From positions 1-6,605 of the forward strand of contig VERS01000123.1 of the NCBI GenBank assembly GCA_018882545.1: a stretch of DNA of 6,605 nt, written 5' to 3'. The translations under genes and the position numbers were made by a program. Every line of letters starts with the position of its first letter. The first letter of the stretch is position 1. Shown here piece by piece: positions 6,439 to 6,605 of this stretch. Under the pieces are notes generated by a model. That model saw only the letters and a list, made by a program, of their open reading frames with translations. It was not told the DNA's origin and ran no database searches. This stretch comes from Mycobacterium sp. GTDB lineage: Bacteria; Actinomycetota; Actinomycetes; Mycobacteriales; Mycobacteriaceae.

Positions 6439-6605
6439 GCACCACAACGACTAAATTCGCGCTGGGGGTCGCCGCACTGGCCATGACGGGTGCTGGTCTG
6501 GTCAACCCCGTCCTTGCGCAGGCTGCCGACAACGAGTGCCTGCCGGGTGAGACGATCGAGTGCGTCGCTGCATCGGACTTCGGCATCACCGCCTTCGCCC
6601 TGGCC
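6435..6605 (+). CDS. Small secreted protein with Sec signal peptide, N-terminal part
   Basis: I do not recognise this protein; 57 codons are visible before the right edge. Residues 1-7 are a short polar N-terminus with one lysine, and 8-22 a hydrophobic core (FALGVAALAMTGAGL). VLAQA (26-30) offers signal-peptidase-I sites after A28 or A30, with no lipobox cysteine. The mature start ADNECLPGETIECVAASDFG has cysteines at 35 and 43 that could pair outside the cytoplasm. The start is supported by GGGGA (6422-6426), 8 nt before the ATG. The 200-nt gap upstream, with its own -35-like box, suggests it is transcribed separately from the methyltransferase. It is an exported envelope or culture-filtrate protein; function unknown. 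Confidence 0.82.
   Translation, partial: MSTTTTKFALGVAALAMTGAGLVNPVLAQAADNECLPGETIECVAASDFGITAFALA

Noticed and set aside
6200..6589. A 129-codon minus-strand frame across the right intergenic region
   Set aside because: It overlaps both the methyltransferase end and the secreted protein start, both better supported, and shows no family resemblance.
1..6605. CRISPR arrays, tRNA or rRNA genes
   Set aside because: No regularly spaced repeats and no tRNA- or rRNA-like conserved segments were found on either strand.

Overview
The window looks like chromosomal DNA of a GC-rich, mycolic-acid-making actinobacterium, most likely a Mycobacterium or Mycolicibacterium. The reasons are the strong GC bias at third codon positions, frequent GTG and TTG starts, and a cyclopropane-type mycolic acid methyltransferase. 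The gene neighbourhood also matches, from memory, the M. tuberculosis Rv0648 (alpha-mannosidase) / Rv0647c (UbiB-like) / lipG (Rv0646c) / mmaA locus. No database search was run.

Layout. Positions 1-1908 (minus) hold the N-terminal 636 codons of a GH38 alpha-mannosidase that runs off the left edge. A 16-bp perfect hairpin with a T-rich tail (1926-1971, minus) separates it from 1998-2723 (minus), a complete seven-helix microbial rhodopsin. Positions 2724-2902 are a divergent intergenic region with an AT-rich patch and a small palindrome. Rightward genes follow: a UbiB/ABC1 atypical kinase (2903-4255), a LipG-type alpha/beta hydrolase only 3 nt further on (4259-5233), and an MmaA4-type mycolate methyltransferase starting at a TTG after a 104-nt gap (5338-6234). 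After a 200-nt intergenic region with a TTGACA box and a possible 14-codon leader ORF comes the start of a small secreted protein (6435 to the right edge).

The standout is the rhodopsin, a gene I do not know from the classical mycobacterial version of this locus. It appears to sit exactly in the gap between the divergent alpha-mannosidase and UbiB-like genes. It retains the bacteriorhodopsin retinal lysine, counterions and both extracellular proton-release glutamates, but the cytoplasmic proton donor (Asp96 of bacteriorhodopsin) is glycine. That gives a D-T-G triplet in helix C, and the C-D loop is about 10 residues longer. The motifs are closer to bacteriorhodopsin than to the actinorhodopsin/xanthorhodopsin proteins better known in Actinobacteria. 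No retinal-making gene is visible.

How the genes may work together: UbiB-like kinase, hydrolase and mycolate methyltransferase form an envelope-lipid or isoprenoid-linked rightward cluster. The rhodopsin is a separate leftward unit closed by its own terminator. A functional link between light and the envelope genes is only an inference from position.
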